Origin: DASZBX01 sp035943635
GTDB taxonomy: Bacteria; Actinomycetota; Actinomycetes; Streptomycetales; Catenulisporaceae
DNA: 64,000 nucleotides
Reading direction: 5' to 3'
Assembly (NCBI GenBank): GCA_035943635.1
Contig: DASZBX010000147.1
Coordinates: forward strand, 62,001 to 126,000
Within the stretch, counting starts at the first letter, position 1. Every line of letters starts with the position of its first letter. The position numbers were made by a program, and so were the translations under genes. The notes beneath the pieces are model-generated. The model was given only the letters and a program-made list of their open reading frames with translations. It did not search any database and was not told where the DNA came from. Of this stretch, positions 52,144-60,601 are shown piece after piece.

Positions 52144-53221
52144 TTCGATGGACGTGCCGCCTTTCCTGGCCCTCCTCGGGCCGAACGGCGGCGGAAAGTC
52201 GAACTTCGTCGACGCGCTGGCGGCAATGCGGGATCTGTCTCTGCGGAGCTCGTTCGAGACCTCGATCGAGACCGGTCGCGGGATCCCGGCTGAGTTGTTT
52301 CACCAGCGCGAGGACGGCTCGCGTGTGTCTGCTATGGATGTCAGCCTCGAGGCGGCCACGGTCCACCAGCGACTTGAGAATCCGGTCGGCTATCGGCTCA
52401 GGTTCGAGGCGACCTACGACGCGGCGGAACCAGCCGTCCAGGTCAAGCGAGTTGCCGTAGAGGATGTCTCCGCGGGACGTGAGGAAGTCGAGACACCAGG
52501 TCGCGACAGCCGTAAGCGGATGAGAGATCTGCGGAACGCGGAAGTCCACAGCTGGCACTTCATCAGCCCTGCGCCACTCAGGATGCGTGACCGATCCCTG
52601 GCCACTGACACCGGGCCGTTGGCGACCGATGCCGGAAACCTGGCGGCGGTCCTGGGCCGGATTGCCAAGGACGAGTCTGCGCACTGGGATCTGCTCGCCG
52701 ACGCCGTCGCCCTCATCCCCGGTTTGCGCGATGTCCGATCCACCCAGGGCAGAGACTACTGGGAGTACGAACTCGAGTTCCGCGGCACCGGGTGGATCAC
52801 GCCGCGAATGGCTTCAGACGGGACATTGCGGATTCTGGCGATCCTCGCAGCCGCCCACGACCCGAACCATCCGGGCGTCCTCATCCTCGACGAGGTCGAG
52901 AACGGGCTGCATCCGTCCCGTCTGGTCGAACTGATTCGGCGGCTGCGCAACCTGGTCTTCGACCAGCGGAATCACGGCGAACTGCGGAAGCCGTTGCGCC
53001 AAGTCATCATGACGACGCACTCGCCGGTCGTGCTCTCGGCCCTCTACCCGGAGCACCAGGAAAGCCTGGCGTTCCTGACGACCGCCTACCATCCGTGGGA
53101 AGTCTCCGGCGGAAAGGTCGGTTCGCTGGTCACGCGAGCGTTGCCGATCGGTGGCGAAGGCGTTCCGCTCTTCGAGGTGCGGCAGATCCTGGAGACCGTG
53201 CGACCGCTGGAATCCGCGTGA
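52097..53221 (+). CDS. SMC/RecF-like ATPase (AAA_21/OLD type), cassette 2
   Basis: 374 residues, intact. Walker A GPNGGGKS (28-35), signature-like SDGTLRILAILAAAH, Walker B GVLILDEVENGLHPSRL and H-loop IMTTHSPVVLSALYP: the motif set of ABC-type ATPases that sense nucleic acid states and control a TOPRIM nuclease. The coiled-coil region between the half-domains is short. It overlaps the preceding mini-frame by ATGA and the next gene by GTGA. Third codon positions are visibly less GC-biased than in gatA and gatB, fitting horizontal origin. Confidence 0.85.
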   Translation: MITRIEIDGFKSFVDFSMDVPPFLALLGPNGGGKSNFVDALAAMRDLSLRSSFETSIETGRGIPAELFHQREDGSRVSAMDVSLEAATVHQRLENPVGYRLRFEATYDAAEPAVQVKRVAVEDVSAGREEVETPGRDSRKRMRDLRNAEVHSWHFISPAPLRMRDRSLATDTGPLATDAGNLAAVLGRIAKDESAHWDLLADAVALIPGLRDVRSTQGRDYWEYELEFRGTGWITPRMASDGTLRILAILAAAHDPNHPGVLILDEVENGLHPSRLVELIRRLRNLVFDQRNHGELRKPLRQVIMTTHSPVVLSALYPEHQESLAFLTTAYHPWEVSGGKVGSLVTRALPIGGEGVPLFEVRQILETVRPLESA

Positions 53222-53787
53222 AGTACCTGGTCAGTGCTCTTCTCACGGAGGGCGAGAGCGATGAGGCATTTCTACGCCCGGTTCTCCAGAACCTGCTGGA
53301 CCAGATGGCGCTGACATACGAGTTCGAGGCCGGCTTCATGCGCACCAGCCCGGTGCGGGCGATCGATTTGACCGCCCGTGTCGACTCTGCCGCATCGGTC
53401 CTGCTCAAGACCTCGGATCTGCTGTTCGTGCACCGCGATCATCGGGAGCGAAGCAAGATCGCCGCCTTGAGGACGCGGATCGGCGCTGGTAGCAGAGTTG
53501 TCGCCGTCGCCCCTGTGCTGGAGACCGAGGCATGGGTGCTGGCCGCGGCGTTTGCTGTGAAGCCGCCCGGGTTCGACGTGACCAAACTCCTCGGCCCCAA
53601 GGAGATCGAGCGGCTTGCCGATCCCAAGGCCGAACTGAACCGGCGCTATGGTGGCCGACAATGTATCGAGGACTTCTTCGGTCTGCTTGCCGAACATGTC
53701 GACGTGGACGTGCTCAAGCAGCTACCCGCCTACCAGACTTTCTTACAAGACCTGACCACAGCGTTGAAGGAGCTGAACTTCTCATGA
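53218..53787 (+). CDS. TOPRIM-like (DUF4276-type) protein, cassette 2
   Basis: 189 residues, GTG start overlapping the ATPase stop. Same architecture as the 51484 gene: Glu11 and Asp15 in LTEGESD, LLFVHRDHRERSK with Asp74, then PVLETEAW and ADPKAELNRRYGG. The middle is diverged but the last 15 residues are nearly the same. Its TGA overlaps the ATG of gatB, so gatB translation is probably coupled to this gene. Confidence 0.78.
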   Translation: MKYLVSALLTEGESDEAFLRPVLQNLLDQMALTYEFEAGFMRTSPVRAIDLTARVDSAASVLLKTSDLLFVHRDHRERSKIAALRTRIGAGSRVVAVAPVLETEAWVLAAAFAVKPPGFDVTKLLGPKEIERLADPKAELNRRYGGRQCIEDFFGLLAEHVDVDVLKQLPAYQTFLQDLTTALKELNFS

Positions 53788-55277
53788 CCGAACTGCTCGA
53801 CTATGACGAGGCGCTGGAGCTGTTCGATCCGGTGATGGGCCTGGAGGTCCATGTGGAGCTGGGCACCAAGACCAAGATGTTCTGTTCCTGCCCGACCGAG
53901 TTCGGGGCGGAGCCGAACACGCAGGTGTGTCCGACCTGTCTGGGGTTGCCGGGGGCGCTGCCGGTGGTGAACGGGACGGCGGTCGAGTCGGCGATTCGGA
54001 TCGGGCTCGCGCTGCACTGCGAGATCGCGCAGTGGTGCCGGTTCGCCCGGAAGAACTACTTCTACCCGGACATGCCGAAGAACTTCCAGACCTCCCAGTA
54101 CGACGAGCCGATCGCCTACAACGGGTACCTGGACGTCGACGTGGACGGTGAGACGTTCCGGATCGACATCGAGCGGGCGCACATGGAGGAGGACACCGGG
54201 AAGTCGACGCACGTCGGCGGGGCGACCGGGCGGATCCACGGCGCGGACTACTCGCTGGTGGACTACAACCGGGCCGGGATTCCGCTGATCGAGATCGTCA
54301 CGAAGCCGATTCACGTGCCGGGGCACCTGGCCGCAGCGGTGGCCAAGGCCTACGTGGCCGCGTTGCGGGACGTGATCAAGGGGCTGGAGGTGTCCGAGGC
54401 GCGGATGGAGCGCGGGCAGATGCGTTGCGACGTGAACCTCTCGCTCAAGCCGAAGGGCGCGGAGAAGCTCGGCACGCGGTCGGAGACCAAGAACGTCAAC
54501 TCGCTGCGGTCGGTCGAGCGGGCGGCCCGGTATGAGATCCGGCGGCACGCGGCCGTGCTGACCGGCGGCGGGAAGATCATCCAGGAGACCCGGCACTTCC
54601 ACGAGGAGGACGGGTCGACCACCTCCGGCCGGGTGAAGGAGGAGGCGGAGGACTACCGCTACTTCCCCGAGCCGGACCTGGTCCCGGTGGCCCCGGCCCG
54701 GGACTGGGTGGACGGGCTGCTGGCCGCGCTGCCCGAGCCGCCGGCGGCCCGGCACAAGCGGCTGGTGGCCGAGTGGGGCCTGTCCGAGCTGGACATGCAG
54801 TCGATCATGAACGCGGGCGTGCTGGACCTGATCATCGAGACCGTGGACGCCGGGGCCCCGGCCGAGTCGGCCCGCAAGTGGTGGCTGGGCGAGCTGGCCC
54901 GGACGGCGAACGAGCGCGAGGTGGAGCCGGCCGAGCTGCCGATCAGCCCGGCGCAGGTGGCCCGGGTGGTGGCGCTGGTGGCGGCCGGCGAGCTGACCGA
55001 CAAGATGGCCCGGCAGGTCATCGAGGGTGTGCTGGCCGGCGAGGGCGGCCCGGACGAGGTGGTCGCGGCCCGCGGGCTGAAGGTGGTCTCGGACGACGGC
55101 GCGCTGACCAAGGCCGTCGACGACGCGATCGCGGCCAACGCCGCGGTGGCGGAGAAGATCCGCTCGGGCAACCAGGCCGCGGCCGGGGTGCTGATCGGCG
55201 CGGTGATGAAGGCCACCCGCGGGCAGGCGGACGCGGCCCGGGTCCGGGAACTGGTCCTGGCCCGCCTGGCCGAATAG
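53784..55277 (+). CDS. gatB: Aspartyl/glutamyl-tRNA amidotransferase subunit B
   Basis: 497 residues. tRNA-binding and kinase subunit of GatCAB. VMGLEVHVELGTKTKMFCSCPTEFGAEPNT and the zinc cysteines CSC...CPTC are present, along with DYNRAGIPLIEIVTKP, the YRYFPEPDL motif and the GatB/Yqey C-terminal helical domain. Complete. It is separated from gatA by the inserted cassettes, but its start is overlapped by the upstream stop (ATGA), so expression depends on read-through of the inserted genes unless an internal promoter exists. Confidence 0.95.
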   Translation: MTELLDYDEALELFDPVMGLEVHVELGTKTKMFCSCPTEFGAEPNTQVCPTCLGLPGALPVVNGTAVESAIRIGLALHCEIAQWCRFARKNYFYPDMPKNFQTSQYDEPIAYNGYLDVDVDGETFRIDIERAHMEEDTGKSTHVGGATGRIHGADYSLVDYNRAGIPLIEIVTKPIHVPGHLAAAVAKAYVAALRDVIKGLEVSEARMERGQMRCDVNLSLKPKGAEKLGTRSETKNVNSLRSVERAARYEIRRHAAVLTGGGKIIQETRHFHEEDGSTTSGRVKEEAEDYRYFPEPDLVPVAPARDWVDGLLAALPEPPAARHKRLVAEWGLSELDMQSIMNAGVLDLIIETVDAGAPAESARKWWLGELARTANEREVEPAELPISPAQVARVVALVAAGELTDKMARQVIEGVLAGEGGPDEVVAARGLKVVSDDGALTKAVDDAIAANAAVAEKIRSGNQAAAGVLIGAVMKATRGQADAARVRELVLARLAE

Positions 55278-55336
55278 CGAGCCACAGCGACACAGAGCGA
55301 GACAGCGGGACAGCGAGCGAGACAGCGCAGAGAAAA

Positions 55337-55382
55337 AGCCGGCCGCGGCGAGGAAGCATCCACTTCCTCGCCGCGGCCGGCT
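55337..55382. terminator. 20-bp hairpin between convergent gatB and the membrane-protein operon
   Basis: AGCCGGCCGCGGCGAGGAAG (55337-55356), 6-base loop, and its perfect complement at 55363-55382. AAAAA at 55333-55337 gives a U tract on the minus strand. Confidence 0.88.
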
Positions 55383-55412
55383 CTCGTCACCGCCTCATCG
55401 AGAACCAGCCGC

Positions 55413-56543
55413 CTACTCCAGCAACTGGGACTGTAACTGCACTTCCTGCTGGAACGGAACCATGGACACCGCATTCGGCGCGCTGAAGACGATCAGCACA
55501 TTGGTATCGCCTTGGGTGAAGTAGCCATACCGGGTGGTCGTACCGCCGCTGGTGGCCGTGTAGTACGTCACCGGTATCTTCGATCCGCTCGTCGTGAAGG
55601 CCTTCTGCGCGTCGACCGGAAGGTTGGCCGTCGCGCTCAGGGAGGTGTCGAACTGCTGACCGCCCGCCTGAGCCGCCTGGCCGTCGATGTACTGCATCAG
55701 GTAGATCGACGTGGTGGCGCCGTCGGTGGTCTTCCAGCCGACCCCGGCGGTATGCCGCAGGCCGTCCTGGGCGAACGTGTCGGTGATCGGCGAGCCGTCC
55801 AGCGCGGCCACCGTGGCCTGCGGGACCCAGCCGGTCGCGCCGGGCAGGGACTTGCCGGCCACCGCGTCCTGCGGGGCGGGCAGCAGCAGTTTGCGGATGT
55901 CCGACAGGTGCTGGCCGCCGGGGTTGCCCGTGCTGTCGCCGGGCGGCAGCTGTCCGGGCGGCAGGGTCGGCAGGCTCAGAGCCGGGAACACGTACCGTCC
56001 GTCCGAGGGCGTGGCCAGGCCGGGGATGTCGGTGCGCTTGGGCTGGGTGACCAGGTAGCCGCTGACCGCGGCGACCACGAACGCCAGCACCAGGGCGCCG
56101 GCCCAGCGGACCGTGTTGCGCTTGCGGCGCTGGCGCCGGGCCTCGGCCTCCGGGTCGACGGGCGCCGGCAGGAGCGGCGGCGCGGCGTACGGCGGCAGTC
56201 CCGGCCCGTTGGGCGGCGGGGCGTAGACCGCCGCGGCGGACTGCTGGAACGGGTCCTGGCCCGGAGCCTGGTACTGCCCCGGCGCTTGATAAGGGGCCTG
56301 ATAAGGCGCCTGGTACGGAGCCGGCCCGGGCCCCTGCTGCGGCACCGGTGCCTGGTACGGAGGCTGATACGGAGCCTGGTACTGCCCCGACCCCATCCCC
56401 TGCTGCGGCAACGGCATCTGATACGGAGCCTGCCCCGGAACAGGCCCCGGGTACGCCTGCTGCTGACCCTGGTAAGGGCCCTGACCCGGACCCTGCCCCG
56501 GGTACGGCGCGGGTCCCGCCGACGACGTGGATTCCTCTGTCAT
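55413..56543 (-). CDS. Single-pass membrane protein, paralogue 4 of the operon (last gene)
   Basis: 376 residues. Residues 1-130 are Gln/Pro/Tyr-rich with many YQAP and PYQ repeats (53-95), then a basic stop (RRQRRKRN), one transmembrane helix (~147-165) and an extracytoplasmic domain. The domain begins with SDIRKLLLPAPQDAV (214-228), includes QATVAALDGSPITDTFAQDGLRHTAGVGW and ends VPFQQEVQLQSQLLE. The same plan and the LLPxP motif occur in the three genes upstream. The gap to the gene upstream is 10 bases. No known family could be named. Confidence 0.8.
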   Translation of the reverse strand: MTEESTSSAGPAPYPGQGPGQGPYQGQQQAYPGPVPGQAPYQMPLPQQGMGSGQYQAPYQPPYQAPVPQQGPGPAPYQAPYQAPYQAPGQYQAPGQDPFQQSAAAVYAPPPNGPGLPPYAAPPLLPAPVDPEAEARRQRRKRNTVRWAGALVLAFVVAAVSGYLVTQPKRTDIPGLATPSDGRYVFPALSLPTLPPGQLPPGDSTGNPGGQHLSDIRKLLLPAPQDAVAGKSLPGATGWVPQATVAALDGSPITDTFAQDGLRHTAGVGWKTTDGATTSIYLMQYIDGQAAQAGGQQFDTSLSATANLPVDAQKAFTTSGSKIPVTYYTATSGGTTTRYGYFTQGDTNVLIVFSAPNAVSMVPFQQEVQLQSQLLE

Positions 56544-56553
56544 GGTCTGCCCC

Positions 56554-57609
56554 CTAGCCGATCGTCTGGCTCGTCTTGAGCAGGCCGAGCTGCTGGGCGA
56601 CGAGTTGGGTGATGGAGTCCGTGTCGAGCGGGGCGTTGCCGTAGGCGTTGACCCGCACCTCGATGTCCCCGCTGCTGGCCAGGCAGATCATCGAGTCGAT
56701 CGTGTCGCTGCCCAGGCCCGGCGGCAGGGAGCACTTGGCCTGGCTGTATCCGGGCACGCTCGGACCCACCCGGAAGATGTCCGCGTCCGAGATGGTGGCC
56801 TCGAACGCCGCGGTGTTCTTGGCCGCGTTCTGCACGTCGGACTGGATCAGTTCGACCTCCACGACCAGCGAGTCGGACGGGTTCGCGAACGTGCGCACGG
56901 CCACCGCCTTGATCGTCACGTCGGCCAGGCTGCCCTTGGCGCTGGACAGGTCCGACTGCGGCTGACCGCCGAGCAGGCCGTCGAAGTCGGACTTGATCTG
57001 GCTCTGGGTCAGGTACGAGTTGTCGCCGTAGTCGGCGATGCCGGGGCCCAGGACGTACCCGGACGGGATCGGCATCAGGTAGGCGAACAGCGGGCCGTAG
57101 TGCGAGCCGTCCGCGCGCACGCCCGCGGTCTGCGGCTGCGGCTTGGTCCCGGCCGCGGCCAGGGCCTGGGCGGTCACCTGCTGGTTGTGCTGGTTCTTGC
57201 CGTGCACGATCACGGCGCCGACCCCGGCGCCGATCGCGATCGAGACCAGCGCGCCGACGCCGACCAGGATCCGGCCGGTGCCGATCGGCTTGCGCACCCT
57301 GGGCGGCTTGGCGGCCGGCGGCACGGACGGCCCGGGCGGCGGTTCGGTTCCCGGCTGGGCGGCCGCGTTCCAGCCCGGCGGGGGGAAGGCGGGCGCGGCG
57401 GCCGGCGCCGGTCCGCTCTGGGCGGCGGACAGCGGTCCGCCCGCGGAGCCCGGGGCGTTCCACTGGGCCACGCCGGCCTGCGCCGGGTTCGACGGTCCGG
57501 CCTGCGGCTCGGCCCAGACCGGCGCGGCGTCGGCCGGGGGAGCGTACGACGGGCGGGCCGGGCCGGCGCCCTGCGGGGCCGATGCCTCCGGGGTGGTCAT
57601 GTCGTCCAT
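56554..57609 (-). CDS. Single-pass membrane protein, paralogue 3 of the operon
   Basis: 351 residues. Pro/Ala-rich cytoplasmic arm (1-105), transmembrane helix ~113-135 (GRILVGVGALVSIAIGAGVGAVIV), then an extracytoplasmic domain with YGPLFAYLMPIPSGYVLGPG (171-190), two cysteines (QAKCSLPPGL and SMICLASS) likely forming a disulfide, and the end TDSITQLVAQQLGLLKTSQ. Start ATG 57609 overlaps the upstream stop by one base (TGATG); ATG 57600 is also possible. Confidence 0.8.
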   Translation of the reverse strand: MDDMTTPEASAPQGAGPARPSYAPPADAAPVWAEPQAGPSNPAQAGVAQWNAPGSAGGPLSAAQSGPAPAAAPAFPPPGWNAAAQPGTEPPPGPSVPPAAKPPRVRKPIGTGRILVGVGALVSIAIGAGVGAVIVHGKNQHNQQVTAQALAAAGTKPQPQTAGVRADGSHYGPLFAYLMPIPSGYVLGPGIADYGDNSYLTQSQIKSDFDGLLGGQPQSDLSSAKGSLADVTIKAVAVRTFANPSDSLVVEVELIQSDVQNAAKNTAAFEATISDADIFRVGPSVPGYSQAKCSLPPGLGSDTIDSMICLASSGDIEVRVNAYGNAPLDTDSITQLVAQQLGLLKTSQTIG

Positions 57610-59258
57610 CAGAGCCTCGCCAACTGCTGCGTTACCAGACCGTCGATGTAGGAGGGATCGGGGGCCGGCGCGTTCTGGCTCCAGACCAGGAACTCGACCA
57701 GCAGGTTGCCGTGCAGCGCCACCATGTAGTCCGTGGAGCCGCTGTTGCCCGAGTTCGTGTACGTGTAGCCTTCGGCGCCGCTGTCGGTCGGCGCGGGCAG
57801 CGCGGTCGAGTCGTCGCCGCCGTCCTTGTCCTGGTTGAAGTCGGAGTACGCCTGGCCGGAGGAACCGGGGAAGTACTCGGTGATGGTGATCTCGGCGAGG
57901 TCGCCGTCGGCCAGGGTCCAGGCGGTGTCGGCGATCCGGTCGACGCCGTCGGTCAGCGCGTTGCTCAGACAGCTGGACTGGTCGACGCAGTTGTCCGCCT
58001 CGTCGGCGAGCGTCTCCCAGATGTGGTCGTCGTCGGGGATGGCGGTCGCGCCGGACGGGGTCGGCAGCAGCACGGTGGTCAGGTCGCCCATCGCGATGCT
58101 GCCGTCGTCCTGGGCGGCCGGCAGCAGGACCGGGGGTTGGCCGACGAAAAGGGGGCCCTGCGGGTACTTCGGCTGGGCCACGCTGAGCGGCGCCAGCGGG
58201 GTCGGCCTGCGCCCGTGCTGGACCTCCCACCCGGCGCCGACGCCGGCGACCAGGCCGACGACGAGCAGCAGCGAGTACAGGGCCGGGGTCGGGATCGCGT
58301 ACTTGCGCCTGGGTTTGGGCGCGGGGGCGGATCCGGGGAACGCGGCGGCCTGGCCGGGGTCCGGCAATGGCGGCCCGAGCGGCTGGACCGCGGTCGCCGG
58401 CTCGGCCGACGCGACGCCGAACAGCTTCGTGGCGGCCGGCTGGGCGCTCTCGCCGATGGGCGGATCAGTGGGCGAGGCCGCCGGGGAGTCGGCCGCTGAT
58501 GCGGCGAGCGAATCAGTGGGCGAATGGACTGGTGAATCCGGCGCCGGTGCCGACGGAGGCGTCGCGAAGGTGAGTGTCGGAGCGGGCGACGGCGAAGGCG
58601 AAGCCGCCCACTCGGAGACGGATGTGGGTGCGGACGCGGAATCGGGAGCAGCCGGCAGCGGAGAGACCCGCGTGGCCTGCTGGTCCGGGTCGGCGGCCGG
58701 GGGCAGCGCGGAAACCCGGGTCGGCTCCTGGTCCGGGTCGGGTTCTGGAGCGCGGTCGGGCGCGGAAGCGGGCGCCAGGGCGGAAACCCGGGTCGGCGCC
58801 TGGTCGGGGTCGGGGTCGGGCGCGGGGACGGCAAGTCGCGGCAGCGGCCTGATCCGCGTCGCTTCCGGATCGACCTCGGGGTCCGCGTCTGAAGTCGGCT
58901 CTGCAGTCGAGGCCGAAGCAGGCTGCGGCTCAGGCAGGGGCAGACGCACAGTGTCAGACCCCGACTCCGGCGCAGCGGTCGATGTCGGCAGCGGCCTGAT
59001 GCGCGTCGCCTCCGGGTCTACCTCGACCTCGGAGTCCGCATCTGCGGCCGGAAGCGAAGACGGCTCAGCCACAGGCTTGTGCACCCGCAGAAGCACAGTG
59101 TCAGACCCCGACTCCGGTTCAACGGCCGGTGTCGGCAGCGGCCTGATCCGCGTCGCCTCCGGATCGATCTCGGCCTCGGGCCCGACCTCGGCCGACGGCA
59201 GTGCGGTGACCCGGGTCGGTTCCCGGTCGGGGTCCGGCGGGCCGGTCAGTTCAGTCAT
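57609..59258 (-). CDS. Single-pass membrane protein with TRIRPLP/TRVSALP repeats, paralogue 2
   Basis: 549 residues. The cytoplasmic ~315 residues are disordered and carry repeated DPEATRIRPLP (three copies, near residues 27-37, 71-81, 117-127) and D/E-x-TRVSAL-type units (four or more). These recall threonine phosphorylation sites, though no kinase is in the window. A transmembrane helix lies at ~328-344. The outside domain has MGDLTTVLLPTPSG (390-403), a Cys424/Cys430 pair, and ends PSYIDGLVTQQLARL. ATG 59258 has GGAGGAAG upstream. It lies 14 bases after the previous gene. Confidence 0.8.
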   Translation of the reverse strand: MTELTGPPDPDREPTRVTALPSAEVGPEAEIDPEATRIRPLPTPAVEPESGSDTVLLRVHKPVAEPSSLPAADADSEVEVDPEATRIRPLPTSTAAPESGSDTVRLPLPEPQPASASTAEPTSDADPEVDPEATRIRPLPRLAVPAPDPDPDQAPTRVSALAPASAPDRAPEPDPDQEPTRVSALPPAADPDQQATRVSPLPAAPDSASAPTSVSEWAASPSPSPAPTLTFATPPSAPAPDSPVHSPTDSLAASAADSPAASPTDPPIGESAQPAATKLFGVASAEPATAVQPLGPPLPDPGQAAAFPGSAPAPKPRRKYAIPTPALYSLLLVVGLVAGVGAGWEVQHGRRPTPLAPLSVAQPKYPQGPLFVGQPPVLLPAAQDDGSIAMGDLTTVLLPTPSGATAIPDDDHIWETLADEADNCVDQSSCLSNALTDGVDRIADTAWTLADGDLAEITITEYFPGSSGQAYSDFNQDKDGGDDSTALPAPTDSGAEGYTYTNSGNSGSTDYMVALHGNLLVEFLVWSQNAPAPDPSYIDGLVTQQLARL

Positions 59259-59272
59259 CGTTCTTCCTCCCC

Positions 59273-60352
59273 CTACCCGTTCGCCAGGCGGTTGTACTCG
59301 TCGTTCATCACGTTGGTCAGTGAGCTGTCGTCCAGTTCCTGGTCCCCGAAGACGGTGATGTTGTAGAACGTGTCGCCCTCGACGAACAACCCGGTCAGCG
59401 AGTACGACTCGGTCGAGTCGTCGCTGCTGCTCCAGCCGATCGAGCCGGACTCGCCCGGGATGGTCAGCTTGGTGTCGCCGGTCGGCACGGAGCCCTGGAA
59501 GAAGCCGAGCCACTGTTTGGCGTCGCTGTGCGAGCCGAACTGGAGCAGCTCGACCGTCACGTTCGCGCCCAGAGTCGAGTCCTGATACGTCCGGGTCGCG
59601 CCGCCCTGGAAGTCGAGCCGGCCCAGGGCCGAGCTGATCTGGCTGCTGTCGCTGCTGCTGCCGTACTCGCCGACCACGGTGGACTTGTTCTCCGTGGTCC
59701 CGTCCGGGGCGCCCTGCACGGAACTGGGCCCGTCCGGGGCCGGCAGCAGGAAGAAGCGCAGGTCGCCGTGGTGCACGCCCCCGCTGACGGTGCCGGTCAC
59801 GGTCGAGGTCGGGGTGGGCGCGGCCGTGGTGGCCGGCGCGGAGGTGGTGGCCGGTCCGCTCGGGCCGGCCGAGGAGGTGCCGGTGGCGCCGGCCGAGGCG
59901 CTGGTGCCGGCCAGTGCGGCGGTGTTCACCGGCGCGGGCGAGGCGACCGCGACCACGGCGGCGGCGGTCCCGGCCGCCAGCACCAGATAAGCCAGGCCCA
60001 CGCCGCCGATCAGGGCCGCCCGGTTCGGCTTCTTTGCCGTCGCCGCGGTCGGCATCATCGCGGTCCCGGGCAGCGGCTGTCCGGCCGGCCCGAGCGGGCG
60101 GCCGTGCTCGTCGTCCTGGGCGAACCCGTCCGGTATCGCGCCGCCGGGCTGGCCGGCGGGCGCGTCCGGGGCGCCGGGGAACGGGGCGTAAGGCTGCTGC
60201 GCCGCGCCCTGCGCCGGGCCGGCGGGTGAATCAGTGTGCTGTTCACCGGGGGCGTACGCCCCGGCGGCCGGCGGCTGTGCGGATCGTGTCCAAGTAGCTT
60301 CGGAGGCCGCCGGTATCTGCGGCTCCGAGGGTACCGACGGCTGTTCGGTCAC
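59273..60352 (-). CDS. Single-pass membrane protein, paralogue 1 (first gene of the operon)
   Basis: 359 residues from GTG 60352, chosen because GGGGAGG lies 6 bases upstream and the protein then begins MTE like the others; ATG 60367 is the longer alternative. Pro-rich arm 1-110, transmembrane helix ~112-137, Ser/Thr/Ala stalk, then HHGDLRFFLLPAPDGPSS (194-211) and an extracytoplasmic domain ending SSLTNVMNDEYNRLANG. All four paralogues share membrane-proximal LLPxP and a C-terminal helix. Confidence 0.8.
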   Translation of the reverse strand: MTEQPSVPSEPQIPAASEATWTRSAQPPAAGAYAPGEQHTDSPAGPAQGAAQQPYAPFPGAPDAPAGQPGGAIPDGFAQDDEHGRPLGPAGQPLPGTAMMPTAATAKKPNRAALIGGVGLAYLVLAAGTAAAVVAVASPAPVNTAALAGTSASAGATGTSSAGPSGPATTSAPATTAAPTPTSTVTGTVSGGVHHGDLRFFLLPAPDGPSSVQGAPDGTTENKSTVVGEYGSSSDSSQISSALGRLDFQGGATRTYQDSTLGANVTVELLQFGSHSDAKQWLGFFQGSVPTGDTKLTIPGESGSIGWSSSDDSTESYSLTGLFVEGDTFYNITVFGDQELDDSSLTNVMNDEYNRLANG

Positions 60353-60601
60353 CCGTTTCCTCCCCATGTCTGTGGTTCTGCACGATCTCGTCCCGGGCTC
60401 ACGGCCCCTCGATCGTGGCGCCTCATGTTATACGGCTGTCCGAGTGAAAATGGAGAGAGGTTTTCCGCATCGCTGCGATCAACGGCCTGGTTCGCCGTGG
60501 TGTCGCCCCCGGCGGCCTTCGCCGACATCACTGCCCGCAATCAGCTGATGGCGTACAGTGATGGACCAGTCACAGCGCCTGAGAGGACTGGTGCCGGACA
60601 G

